From NCBI GenBank assembly GCA_963971405.1, contig OZ020489.1, forward strand, positions 5,456,001 through 5,520,000: a stretch of DNA of 64,000 nt, in the 5' to 3' direction. Origin of the DNA: Psococerastis gibbosa (Eukaryota > Arthropoda > Insecta > Psocodea > Psocidae). Position 1 is the stretch's first letter. Each line of letters begins with the position of its first letter. The position numbers and the translations under genes were made by a program. The notes under the pieces are model-generated. The model was given only the letters and a program-made list of their open reading frames with translations. It was not told the DNA's origin and made no database searches. Below, piece by piece: positions 46,774 to 58,800 of this stretch.

Positions 46774-47625
46774 TGCTTTCCAATTTATACGTAGCATAAG
46801 GAAAGCTTTGTGATGGTCGAAATTTTCGATTCCGAGATTTCAACGGATTTACACGTTTTGAGGTCCCAGGAACCCAAAAAAGTGGTTTTTACGAAATGTC
46901 TGTCTGTCGCTCTGTCTGTCTGTGCGTCGATTTCCGGGCAAACTACTCGGTCGATTTTGATGAAATTCGGCATGTAGGTTCAAAAAAATCATACCTCGGG
47001 ACAATTTTTTTTTTTTTTTGGGCTAACTCAATTTGGGGGGGGGGTTTTATTTTCAAAAAACTTCAAAAAAACGTCTAAAAACATTATTTCTCAAAAACGG
47101 CTCCAACGATTTCTTTTAAATTCACATATATTATAGTGGTTATTAATGTTAACCAAATGCGGGGGGTCGCTTGCCCCCTGATAGTTTGCGTCTGGGGGTA
47201 AAAAATAAAAATAACTAAATTTCAATGAAAAATGACTATAAAATAATTTTTCTGCGAAACCTTTCTATCGATGATTTCTACCTTCAGGCATGTTTTAGGT
47301 GTTAAATTGAGTAATGAAACCGGACAGGTTACTTGCCCAAAAAACTATTTGGTTTTGTGCAAAAAATGTTTTTTTTAAAAAATGATAGAAAATTCACGCT
47401 CAAATGCATGGCGTGCTCTGCCAGTATTGCTGTGTGGTAATGTGTTGGTCTGACCTATCTAGAATTTACCTCACCTCCAGTGACGTCAGGTGGACCCCCC
47501 CCCCCCCCCCGAGGTTTCGGAAAGTTAACCATAGGAAAATTATTTACCATGAAATTACTCATTTTCTCTATCTACTAATTTTGATAAATTGGAAAGCATG
47601 TTCGAGTAAACTCGGACCGGTTCTT
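46774..47625 (+). repeat. R850 family copy D
   Basis: Runs from GCTTTCCAATTTATACGTAG to CTCGGACCGGTTCTT. It faces copy C 885 bp away, so the two form a large inverted pair. Confidence 0.65.
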
Positions 47626-48924
47626 TTGACTGTGTGGCTTAAATTAGTTTACAGGAACAATGCATTGTACAATAGATAACAAATAACCTGGAATCGATCC
47701 AAACAGTAAAAAGAGAGAAAATGCATTAATTAATTTATGTCAAATTACTAAGACTTCGTGGTAGGTATTCTGGATTGCCATTGAGAAATTGGATGACTAA
47801 GTACCTACTTGAAATTGTTTGTAATTGTCGTCTGGTAAATTATTAAAAGCTAAAACGGATAAATAATGATTTGTTTTATTTCTAAGCCAACCTAGAGCAG
47901 AGTTACCACTTTTTCCTCGCTTTTAAGAGGGGCAGCGATACGGCATGTTCTCTTCCACTCCTTGCGATTCTGTGCTTCAACTGCTGTTGCTCCTACTCCT
48001 TCAATTCTTAGGTCTAGGCGGACTTTTGCTTCTACCGTCAGCCTGGGCCGTCATCGTCTTCATTTTCTATCAGCTTCGATATGTTTTATCCGCCTTATCA
48101 AGCTCATCTGGCCGCCTTCAGTGTTGCCAGTAATATATTTCTTGAAACCGCCAGTAGGAGCGTGCCAACCCGCCCAATTCCGCCCAAATTTAAAATCTAT
48201 TCTATCTAGTCTAAAACCCATAATGGTCGCATTTTTTAAGTTATAAAATACATTAGGAGTTGTCAATCTTGATATGTAGATAAAAATACAGTAGCGTCAC
48301 GCATATATTACCCCTCAAACATGCTTTGTGACGTCATATGAATAGGTCTATATAATTTATATACTTTGCTATTATTCCCACATTTTTTGTATGACCTTGA
48401 CAAAAATTTACCGACCCCACTAATTACATATATAGTTGAAGTCACCCTTAGAACTTGCCAAATGTCACATTTACTATTTTATATATCATAGAAAATAATT
48501 AGACTATGTATGGGGCCAACTATGCCCAATCCCCCACTTAGGACATATCAGAATAGGTACACAAATAAGTAACAAAAAATCATTGAATTAGGTCCTGACA
48601 ATTTTTATTCAATACCCCGTCAATGGACTCATATTTTAAAATTAGCATACACACAATATACATTTACACTAACTTAAAAAAAATACAGTGAAATTTATCA
48701 ACACCACAAATTCATTACTTATTCGACATATTACAGGGCCTACATGAAGTTAAAAACACCTTGTTCATGGACTCCTAAGAACATTTTTCTGAGTCAGAGT
48801 TTTGATTGCTGTGTTAATGCACCATAAGAATTGCTCTAGTAACTGTAAGCAATAATTATTCTAGTTCGTTGTGCAGAATTGAATGAATTGGCTGAGTTGG
48901 CATATAAAAGAAACATAACTTATG

Positions 48925-49540
48925 TACACACGATAATTAAGAGTTAAAAAAGGACATTGAAATATTTATCAAATTTACTATTACACTTACACATACCCGG
49001 AAAAAGACAGAGGCATTCGGCCAGGTTGCGCCATAAAGCAATGAATTGACCATTACGTATTACAGAAACATAACATATGTACACAAGGAAATTAAGAGTT
49101 AAAAAAGGACATTGAAATATTTATCAAATTTACTATTACACTTACACATACTTGGAAAATGACAGAGGCATTCGGCTCGATTGTGCCATTAAACAATGAA
49201 TTGCAATTACATTTTAAAGAAGCATAACTTATGTAGGCTACACAAGAAAAAGACAGAGGCATTCGACCAGGTTGCGCCATAAAACAATGAATTGACCATT
49301 ACATATTACAGAAACATAACTTATGTACACAAGAAAATTATGAGTTAAAAAAGGATATTGAAATATTTATCCAATTTACTATTACACTTACACATACCCG
49401 GAAAAAGACGGAGGCATTCGGCCAGGTTGCGCCATAAAACAATAAATTGACCATTACATATTACAGAAACATAACTTATGTACACAAGAAAATTAAAGGT
49501 TAAAAAGGGTATTGAAATATTTATCCTACTTACTATTCTA
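48925..49540. repeat. Tandem repeat inside the hAT element, adjoining the transposase stop
   Basis: A unit containing GACAGAGGCATTCGGCCAGG, GCGCCATAAA, ATTGACCATTAC and GAAACATAACTTATG recurs near 49010, 49165, 49257 and 49410. Spacings are about 155, 90 and 152 bp, so one unit is short. The last unit runs into the final codons of the transposase. It would be transcribed as 3' UTR. Confidence 0.7.
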
Positions 49541-51370
49541 ACCAACTTATAATTTCATCCATCGATTCTCCAGAAACATCTTGTTCATTTATTGTATCGC
49601 TGTACATTTTTGAAGTAAATAATTCAAACATTTTTTGGGTGGGGGAAAACTCTTTGCAACAGTCTCCCCGCACCTGCTGGTATAGCCGAATACGTAGAAT
49701 TGCAATCAACATGGACAGTTGCATTCTGTTCCGCAATTTGCATTTAACTACGCCCATTACAGAAAATACTCTCTCCACCACTGCATTGCTAGTCGGCAAT
49801 GAAAGTGCCCTCAAAGCGAAGTCAGATAAATCTTTAAAAATGAGCTGCCCTCCAGCATTTTTCATTTGCGCGACACTAGCCCAAAATTTTCCCATAGTGA
49901 CTCCCGGAGCAGGCACACCAGGAACGATGTCTGCCAAAGTCATCGTTCCAAGCAATCGCCACTGGTTCTCTATGGCGTCCATGTCGCGATTTTTGCCAGC
50001 CAAACTTAAGGGTAAGTCTACAAATGGTGCCCTGCTGAGAGATAAGGCCGCGGATGGTGTTAAATGCCGTAACCCCTGGATAATTGCAACATTTCCAGGC
50101 ATGCGTTGTACTAATTCTCTGCACAACACAAGCATGAACCTGCAACATCTTTCCATTACAGTATTCAACTCAGCGCGTCCAATTTTGGATGATTTCGCGT
50201 GCTCACTAAATGTTGTGCCGAAATCAACGTCAGTGAGCTCCAATAAACTGTTGTCAAAACAGTTTCCTGCTTTCTCAACTGCGAAGCCCACTGCGTTGAT
50301 GTCGGCCTCTTCCAACATTCCCTTTGCCTTGCTGGCGTCAAGTCTATGTTGTAAATACGCGGGCTTAAAAATGCGTCGCGCAAATGAAAGTAGCAACCCC
50401 CTTAAATCCCGGTATACGTTGCTAGGGTCAGAGTTGCTGGCTTGAAAAACAATATTACAATCGGTGATATCTTTCAAAGCCTGCCTTAAAAAAAGTAAAT
50501 ACAAGTAATGTGCCTCATTGGCATACATTTGTGAAAGCGTTTTGGCCGTGTAACATTTTTCTGTATTGGCCACCATTTGAAAAAATGTTTTTAACTCCAG
50601 CCATTGCTCGCTAGTTCTTTTAACCGCAGAATGGTGGGCCAGCCATCTTGTGGCCGATAAAGCCGTAAGTTTAGGCGGTGTTTTGCTGTCATTTATCAAG
50701 GCATATACATCTTTATATGCCTTGCATCTCAGCGAGCTGTGCGAGAACCAGCTCCTTGATTCTCGTAATAAAAACTCAAGGGCTGTTGGCAGCTCCTCGC
50801 AAGCCCTCTGAGAGCAGCGGTTTAATGAGTGGCAAACGCACCTTATAAGTTGTAAATCAGGCAATTTCTCCCTTAGTCGGGTGTATAAAGAGTTGTTTAC
50901 CCCGCACAGATTGCTGGCCCCATCTGTGCCAATGGCAATAAGGTTGGCCAGGTCAATTTTCATTGCGGTAAAAAAATTAACAAAATTTGTGAACAAGTCC
51001 TCAGCTGTGGCCCGCTCCACTTCTTGGAACCCCAAGAAGTGGCTGATAATTCTGTTTTCAGCCACACTGAAATAAACAACTACGTACGCCATATATTTTT
51101 CGCAGCCAATATCCGTTGATTCGTCGATAACTATCGAAAACGGCCTGTTGCCGAGGTCGTGCAGGACTTCTTCTAACAGTGCCGGTGCAATGACGTTCTC
51201 TATAAGCTTGGCGCATTTAGTCCGGTGCAGGCGCAAATTTGATAAGCTGCTGCCCGATCCCATGTCTTTTATCATCTCCCCAAGGTGGTCAATGGCCCTT
51301 GTAGATGAATGGTTGGCTATAAAAACAGCCAATCGAAGATCATTGGTTTTCTCTGCCTTCGTTGAAGTCA
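49533..51370 (-). CDS. hAT transposase, exon 3 (catalytic core and C-terminal dimerisation domain)
   Basis: Acceptor TTTTTTTTAG|TGACTT; stop TAG at 49533-49535. With exons 1 and 2 it gives 2100 nt, 699 aa, uninterrupted. Motifs by residue of the spliced protein: VIDESTDIG near 168-176 with the first catalytic Asp about 170; IGTDGASNLCG near 235-244 with the second Asp about 237 (spacing 67, close to that in Hermes); an insertion domain with WLAHHSAVKR in the middle; and LSLPTSNAVVERVFSVMG near 610-627, the hATC signature with the likely catalytic Glu about 620. The product would bind the TIRs and excise and reinsert the element. An open frame of 622 codons starting at 51401 includes 10 intronic codons and is not the true start. 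Domestication is possible, but intact TIRs argue for a transposon gene. Confidence 0.88.
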
Positions 51371-52195
51371 CTAAAAAAAATAATAATATAATTAGGCCCA
51401 CTAAAACTGTTTCTTTTACACTTATCCAAATTGATTAATTTTAGAACATTATTAAAAATAAAAAATGATTATTTTAGAGTATGGCATATATGTATATAAA
51501 AAATACACTCGGCACTCAGAAGAGTATAAATTTTGCCCTGGATCACTTTTATTAGTTTAGTAATAGCATTGTTTTAAATAAAAACAATTAAAACAATTGT
51601 TGTTACAAAGCAAACTTAAATTATTACATATAGCATTTTATAAAAATAAAACCGTGTACTGTGAAACTATGAGTCTAGATAATATTGTACTGTTTGCTTT
51701 GTAAAACGAAACTGTGATTATTTTGGACTTGCAGCGACATTCCTAAATTTGAGCGTTTAATCAATTTAGTGAAAATAGTACTTGGTATAATATTTTAAAT
51801 TTCATTCAATCATTATGCAGTAATCAATTATTATTATTATCAATTTATTATCAGGCGTATAGTATGGAATTTTGTGATCTTATACATGTATAGCCTACAA
51901 AAGAGATAAAATGATGAAATTTGACCAATTTTGTGATGAATAAATTCCTGAGCTTCAATTCATCATATTTGGCAAATGTTTAAAATAATATTAGTTAATT
52001 GTCTATACCTAGGTGTAAGTATTTCTTCACAGGAGATTGATTCTCAAACAAATTATTGTACTATTGCCTTTCCTCATAAATGTGTTTTCTCAAATTTTGA
52101 AAGGAATTTAAATCAAAATTAAGAATTATTTAGAGCAGCTAAATAGGCTTATCACCAGCTTAAAGTTAATTCGTTAAATATTACGAATAACTTAC

Positions 52196-52378
52196 CGAAT
52201 GAAGACAACGTGCTTTGTTTCGTCTTATTTAATGATTCTAACTTTAACTTGTGTCCTTTTGAATCCGCATGGGTTTTAATATCATTTTTTTGTGCACGAA
52301 TCGTTGATTTGCACAATGTGCAGAAGGCTTCTCCGCGTCCCGCTGCAATTAAATCATCAGGTGCCCGTGAGAGCCAAC
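52196..52378 (-). CDS. hAT transposase, exon 2 (BED zinc finger)
   Basis: Acceptor TTTTTTTAG|GTTGGC and donor TTCG|GTAAGT, 183 nt, phase 1 on both sides. It encodes residues 27-87 of the spliced protein. Residues 46-69 form the finger C-x2-C...H-x5-H (CTLCKSTIRAQKNDIKTHAD, then SKGH), the BED-type metal-binding pattern that binds DNA at transposon ends. A linker STLSSF follows. The intron to exon 1 is 984 bp and to exon 3 is 825 bp; neither contains a recognised gene. Confidence 0.85.
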
Positions 52379-53362
52379 CTAAAAAAACACGACCAATAAA
52401 CATTAATGACAGGTTATCAGATCAATATGGGTAAACATTACCTTTGTCTACATTATAAATCGATTTGATTTCAGTATTTAAGAAATGTTTCTTAGAATCC
52501 GCCAAACCTAATTTTCTCTGCATAATTCCTCGATTTTACTTAATAGGTGTTTGGGGTATTTATTAATTATTGACACAGTCTATCCCACCATGGTGGGTCA
52601 AAGACCATTTGATGATTTTGACTGGCAATTTTTACCAAATTTAATTGAACCATACCCTTTTGCCTTTTTTCAGCATAATTCACCGATTTCACGGAGAATT
52701 GGCCATTTACATATATACGCGGTTGGGGTCGTTGTTGGTACGTTTTACTATCTACTACGGTTTAATACTATTCCTTCCACAACTAAAGTTAAGTTCACCC
52801 GTGTCATCCTTAATTTTCAATGTTTCCTTTTCTATTACTTAACGTCATATTTTTCATTTACACCACCATTCGCGTACACATGAGACTACGAGATACTAAA
52901 GCATTTTTAATGTTTTACCGAGTCATGTAAGAAAGTCATCATATGAAGAAATATTGCGATATTGCGAAAATACTTAATAGATAATGCTTTCTACTCACTT
53001 GATGAATTTTATGCAACCAATTTAATATAAGAATGACCATCACACCTAGCCTATCTAATGCTATATAATTTATATTTAGGTCTATTACATTAATTACTTT
53101 AATTTCCTGTTGTACGAAGAGCTTTGCTCAGAATTTTATAATATAATGCTCATTAATTATTATCATTATGTATTGTATAACTTTTGTTTTTATGCACTAA
53201 CATGTACTATTGACGAATCCGACACATTGCTAATTGTTAACTGGATAATATATTGATTTACTAGCCCTAGGTAAAGTAGGTATGTAGGTATTATGTAAAA
53301 GGTACATACTACATACAGCAAATGAATAAGGAAAGTTTTGTCAAATATCAAATCGGTCTTAC

Positions 53363-53441
53363 CTTTAAATTGAGCTTCATTTTCCCAGTTGGTGTTATAA
53401 TGTTTCGCATACTTCGCCCAGGAACCCTTTGATTTAGGCAT
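53363..53441 (-). CDS. hAT transposase, exon 1
   Basis: Start ATG at 53441. The exon encodes MPKSKGSWAKYAKHYNTNWE and continues NEAQFK, ending AAAG|GTAAGA (phase 1). A basic N-terminus followed by 'W..(E/D)..FKGWL' is typical of BED-finger hAT proteins in insects. The next exon supplies GWL, so the motif is rebuilt by splicing. No better start is seen upstream in frame. Confidence 0.8.
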
Positions 53442-53739
53442 CTTTAATCTTTATAAAATTGCAATTTGCAAATGCAAAATTAAGTAAAAATAAAAGAGAA
53501 ATTAATAAAAAAAAGCACAAGCCACGAGGTCCATGTACAGATTTACAGAAAAATCAAAATCAACAAAGTGACAAACAAGAACAACAAACAAAATATCATG
53601 TGATGCGGGCGATTTGCGAATGTCGTATCGATTATCGAATATCGATTGTCCAACATGACACCACTTTTGTCCTTCAACGTCTCCAATGGTGGTACCTTTG
53701 AAAACTTGGCGGAAAATTTAATTTTTTTTTTTAGTTGAG

Positions 53740-53902
53740 CAGGTTTTGAATTTTTTTACAGATTTTTAGAATCGGAAAAAATCCGCCGATACCCGCCAGT
53801 TGAAGGGCGCGAACCCGCCCAATTGGCGGGTGCCCGCCGTTTTAAAATTTTGCCCGCCACATGACCGTCTCAACCCGCCCAATTGGCGGAATTCCGCCCA
53901 AT
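53740..53902. promoter_or_regulatory. Subterminal GGCGGG/CCCGCC motif cluster of the hAT element
   Basis: At least six CCCGCC or GGCGGG motifs, several as CCCGCCCAATTGGCGGG palindromes, lie within 160 bp of the right end. A weaker set (ACCCGCCCAATTCCGCCC) lies at 48168-48185 near the left end. hAT transposases commonly bind short repeated subterminal motifs; this role is inferred from position. Confidence 0.45.
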
Positions 53903-53967
53903 CTGGTAACACTGGGCCCGCCTTCTTTCGACGTGGCCCCCTCCATGATAGTCGTCGTTCCCGCGCT

Positions 53968-54050
53968 TGTTATTAGGACTATAAAGCCCTCTCTTACACT
54001 CAACTGGGATGGCCCGCCTCCAATGCATGGCCAGAAAATGCAGCAAGTGT
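53968..54050 (-). mobile_element. SINE fragment at the right flank of the hAT element
   Basis: GGACTATAAAGCCCTCTCTT, ACACTCAACTGGGATGGCCC and CAATGCATGGCCAGAAAATG match the SINE body. Tail-like GCCAACCTAG at 47884, left of the hAT element, suggests the transposon landed near or in an older SINE-derived sequence. Confidence 0.45.
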
Positions 54051-55043
54051 GATTTTCTTTTAAACTTCCGGATATTGTAGGTATTAAAAGTACCATGCAG
54101 TTGTAGTCAACGCGCGCGGCAGCCCGCGACCAAGTTCCATACAGCCCCGATGAGCTGCCCAGCAAGTATATCTCCGAGTTTACGGCATTTTAGCCACTTT
54201 CCAACCATCACTGTAGCTCACCCAGTTGTCCGATTGACCTCTAATTTTGCATTCAGGCTTTAAATACAGCACAGGCCCCCAATTTAAAAATTCAGCACTC
54301 TAGCATGATTGGTTGCTGAAATCCAAATACCCCAAAACCACGCTTTTGGCGTGGACCCACTCACTCACTGACTGACACAAATTATAGGCCACTTCCAGAT
54401 GTGCTGGAGATGTGAAACTCAGGAATTAGTCTCTTTTTACCATCAAACCCCCAGAATAAATCAAAAAACCCGGAAAAGTTTTATGATAACTTAGCAATCA
54501 CGTAATGAATTTTACGTACTTAGCTTACGGCCGAGCATACATATGGCCCGCTCATCCCATCCACGTGTGCAGGACAACTGAAATTTGGGATTGGGTTCAT
54601 TTTTGCCATTTCCCATTTTTTCCACTTTATTCAGAAAATTTATTACGTAACTTAACGAAAGCTAGCTTCTAGATGTGCTTAATTCCTACGTAGGTATCTA
54701 TATAGTAGTTCGCATGTTGCATATTGTTCTTTCTTTCATATGGGCTTTCTATAACTTGTCAGTCTTCTAGTTACTCTGGTGCTAGCTAGACTATTCCCGA
54801 AAATTCTTGAATCTTCACTTTTCAAATTTATTCTCGATCTTCCATCATGGTTGTTCCGGTTCCAGCATTTTTCCCCATACATAGTACAGCCATGTATGTT
54901 GAAAAGATGAGTAATTCTTCCTCTGTCTTTCAATTTTTTTAACACTCCATGCATACATGTCAAGTTATTTGTTATTTGTACAAAAAGATATGATATCCAA
55001 CCCAAAACACTCCGTGTAAAATATACCAAGTTCCTATGTCCCA

Positions 55044-55229
55044 TCAAAGTTGTGATATCCAGATTGGCGCGAAAATGTGAGACCAAAAGATGGCGGATCT
55101 TCTATTGGTCCCCACTTCCGCAAGCAAATCATATGGAGGTGTAGGGGCTTGACTACAACAAGATATTTTGTCTGAATTTTTCGATGCGTTTGAGTCATTT
55201 CCGTGCCTCTGGCACACGAAACATTCCAA
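55044..55229 (-). CDS. Small open frame with C-x2-C, unknown, doubtful
   Basis: 61 codons starting MECFVCQRHGNDSNASKNSD. It is on the same strand as the frame at 55507 and again begins with C-x2-C. The sequence TGGCGGATC...TTGGTCCCCACTTCCG inside it looks more like promoter sequence than protein. No function assigned. Confidence 0.18.
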   Translation of the reverse strand: MECFVCQRHGNDSNASKNSDKISCCSQAPTPPYDLLAEVGTNRRSAIFWSHIFAPIWISQL

Positions 55230-55506
55230 TTATTTTAACAAAATTATGAAAAATTACTTGGCAATAACTGTAGCTCCTTAATAAGTCTAACATGGGAGTA
55301 ATCGTACCGATTTAGTAAAAATCATGATTTAACTTATTGCCTATCATGTCGTTGCTCTTCTTCGAGCTTCATCTGTAGAATTAGGAGCATTGCAGCAAAT
55401 ATAGTCTTTTTTCTTCTTCCCTTTCGTCTAGGCATGTTAAAAAATTTAGTTTTACATTGTATTTTTAAGCAAAAATAACAATAAACAAAAATGGCGGACT
55501 AACGAT

Positions 55507-55746
55507 TTACCTTCGGGCAAAACGCATCATGTATTGTACCATTCCCTGCGTTAAAACTGTGCGTTTGGACCTTGGAAAAAACGCATCTAGAACGCTTGGG
55601 GAAAACGCATCGTGTCTAGAGAGCCTTAAAAAACTGCCCGGGGGGTCAACACAGCAAGGGACATTGTTAATCTTCACAAATATGCGAGTTTTCTTAAAGA
55701 CTGAACGACTGTTATTGGTCAAGCCACACAATACACAGGAAGGCAT
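55507..55746 (-). CDS. Small open frame with C-x2-C, unknown, doubtful
   Basis: 79 codons starting MPSCVLCGLTNN, with VPCCVDPPGSFLRLSRH further on. The leading C-x2-C resembles the start of small zinc fingers (THAP type), but the later Cys/His pair of a THAP domain is not clear and no splice continuation was established. The region is less AT-rich than its surroundings. It could be a first exon, a transposon remnant or chance. Confidence 0.22.
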   Translation of the reverse strand: MPSCVLCGLTNNSRSVFKKTRIFVKINNVPCCVDPPGSFLRLSRHDAFSPSVLDAFFPRSKRTVLTQGMVQYMMRFARR

Positions 55747-55849
55747 GCCTTACTACTTTGCATTTCTATTCAAAAACTCCCCTATTCAATTACAGGTAAA
55801 ACCAAATTCAGTTGGGTTATATAAGATAAAAGGCTGTGGAATTTGAAAT

Positions 55850-58800
55850 GCACTAATTCCACAGACAGGAAAAAAAGACCACCGGTTTTAAATGTAGTTA
55901 AAAATATGTTACGAGTTATGCGAAAGTAACGGGCGTTCACAGCGATTTGAATTATTACAAATATATGCTAGTAGTAGAAAGAAACAATAAAAATACGAAT
56001 AATGACTAACCTAAGCCATTATTTTTATTTTGTCTCAGTTCCGCCAAGTCACAGTAGAGAACATTTAACATATCGAAAGAACTCTATCTCACCGAGCTGT
56101 AGGTCTGCATGGAAATAAAATTCTGAGGGGGTATATACAGTATAAGATAAATATGCAAATATATAAAATATCAAATATATTAAAGATTCAATATATTACT
56201 TGAACCCGACTTAAATTACTATCCTTTATAGAAAATCTACTAAGTTAACTTACAATACAAATTACTGTACCTACCCAGGGACGCAACTAGAAGGGCAGGG
56301 GGTACACACCCCCCCCCTCCCAAAACCGAAACCAACTACCATCCCCTGGTAATGCTCAAATACTTTAATTGTGGCCTTGACATAAAACCTAAATTAAATA
56401 TAATAGATTCTTGGTTTGTATTCACAATATAAGCCAATATATTTCAAATTTCGCGTGTTTTTTCTTACCCCTACCTATGGATTGTATCGCGGATTCTGTC
56501 AATAGTGTATAGCGTAAACTAGTATCTAATAGTTGAGTCTAAATCTGAAAGCAAATAGTATCTCATTCACATTAAAAACAATAAAATGGCACCATTTATA
56601 AAATAACTAGAATCCTAAAATCTCACCAGCCTAACATTCACATATGCAGATTAACTTTTGCTGTGGATTTAAAAACGTAAACGAAACCAGTTTTGAGTAG
56701 CAATTAGCGTTCTTAAATTATTTTGTTCAAATGTTTAACCCCACAATAATTTATTCTTTTAATTGCATACTAGGGGACCAGCTGGATACACTTATAATTA
56801 ATTATACATGATTTTAAGAATGTTGATTGCAGACATAATTAATATGCTTAAAGAAAAACCTACCCTTTAGGGTCAATTAAATACCGCTGCCAGTTCCACA
56901 CAAACGTTGACGATGACATAGCGCTGACTGTGACACAACAATTATCCACAACTGACCTAAGTCAACTAACCGAGGTACAGGGTAGCTGGTATTTCTAATC
57001 CTTTGGAATTTGGACCTTGGAGGAATGGCTTTGCAAATTTCGGCGCCAAAATTTAAAAATTCAATTTAATTCATCGTAACAAACAGAGCGTTGGAATTGA
57101 AATATAATTTTCGAATTACTTAGCTATTACAATATGTAATGGCGTCCACAGAAAGGTCGGGGAGGGGGGAGGTGGGTTTCTATATTTATATACATATATA
57201 TTTTTTAAACACTACTCCGTAATTCCCATGAATTTTGGTACACGCAGGATAAGCAATAGGCTCTAGGGATAAGAGGGCAAACTAGGGGGTAAATTGGGGA
57301 GGGTCAGTTTTGGACATTTAATGGCTGATATAAGTCTTAGAAAGATGAAGTGAAGAAGATGGCTTTACATTATTTTCAAATTTCTTTAGAAGCTAGACAC
57401 GAGTCACGGATACGGGGGGCAGGGGGGGGGGGGAAATTTTAAATCAAATGTATAGGGAAGTGAACGGCCCAAGACAGGGAGGAGTGGAGAAGGTGGAAAA
57501 ATTTGCTGCAAACCAATCGCTAGATTGCAACTACAGAATAAGAAGGGACTTACAGTGTTCTATATTATTTATGAACAATTTCTTTCCATATATAAATATG
57601 AGGTTGGAGGGCGATATGAAGAAAATAAAATAAAATAAATTCAGTAGACCATGGGTTAATTGTCAGAGTGGGCCATATGCATTCGCCCATATGGAAAATA
57701 AAGACAATTTTCTTTCTTTCTTTCTAGAGGGTGGGGTAAGAGACGTCGCGTTGATATGAGAATTAGGGAATAGACTAAGCAAATAGTGCAACTAAAATTT
57801 TAAATAAAATTGTCTTGAAAACCTTTAAATTTAATTTAAAATAATACTAAAAAATATTTGTGGTCTAAAATAATAAAATTGTTGTACTTTTTCAAACTTA
57901 ATAGAATTAATTTAATTATGAAAAAAGGTTCACTGGAATGCTGAAAGCCATAAGTTCATGCGAAGACATTCGAGGGGGGGGGGGGGTGGTACAGAAAATG
58001 GACCCCAGGCAGCCGCTTTATTTAACGTGGCCACTTTCCACTTTCCATTTTTTTTTTTTCGCACAGCCAAATTTCTTATGAAATATTAATAGCCAGTGGT
58101 GTAAATAACTTCTGCCGAAAAAATAGGGTGACATTTTTTGAAAAAAAAAAGACCTAAAATTGTGGGGTTTCCTGCTTTTTGAGAACAGTAACAGTTAGAT
58201 TTTTTTAGGCGAAGAAGGGGGCCCAGGGAATTTGTTAAGAAAATTATCTGAATGCGGTTTTTACGCATTTTGTCAGAAAAAAAACTTTAGCTTTTGCAGA
58301 CAAAGAGATTATTAAGTTATTATTATTATTTTTTAAATAAACTCAAAATAGCGACTTTCCACAAAATCGTGGGGTTTTAAACAATAAAATAATAATGGAA
58401 AACGTACGTGAACAAAGTAATAGCAGAGGTAAAATTACAGGTCCATCTAGAGTTTTAGCAAGGATAAGGCTGAAATACTGCGGAATGATTTAATTGCACC
58501 CATAAGTTTTTTTAGCACAAACCTGGAACTGGGAGCCGAAGTGCCCCCCCCCCCCCGCACCGCGTGGGTTGCGGGGGTGTTATTTACGCCACTGCTAATG
58601 TAGCTTTCTATTTAAGGCAAAGATTTCTAAATATTTTATATATATATATACATACATGCGAGGGTAGTACAAGTACTTGAGCAGGTGAAAGTCTTGTTCC
58701 TACGAAAACCAAGGCCATAGGCCAGTCCAACCCTTAAATTAGGGCCTAACTGGCCAGCAAAACATATTATATTTGTAAAGGTTAATGGCAATGGTGTACT

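Larger units (their letters stand above)
48119..53914 (-). mobile_element. Complete autonomous hAT transposon
   Basis: The left end reads CAGTGTTGCCAG and the right end, read inward, CAGTGTTACCAG (11 of 12 identical), the usual hAT terminus. Between them is an intact three-exon transposase gene on the minus strand. GGCGGG/CCCGCC motifs cluster just inside both ends (48150-48190 and 53780-53900), plausible transposase binding sites. hAT elements make 8-bp target duplications. Left flank GCCGCCTT matches CCCGCCTT on the right in 7 of 8 positions, but the right copy starts two bases beyond the TIR. Total length is 5796 bp. About 600 bp next to the left end is tandem repeat. Confidence 0.85.

Noticed and set aside
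47945-48133. A Leu-rich 62-codon frame crossing the hAT left end
   Set aside because: It runs through the transposon boundary at 48119, so it cannot be an old gene.
49639-50445. A 268-codon plus-strand open frame
   Set aside because: It is the antisense shadow of the hAT transposase exon, whose minus-strand frame has clear family motifs.
52551-52883. A 110-codon plus-strand frame rich in aromatic residues
   Set aside because: It lies inside the first transposase intron, resembles no family and is typical of AT-rich chance frames.
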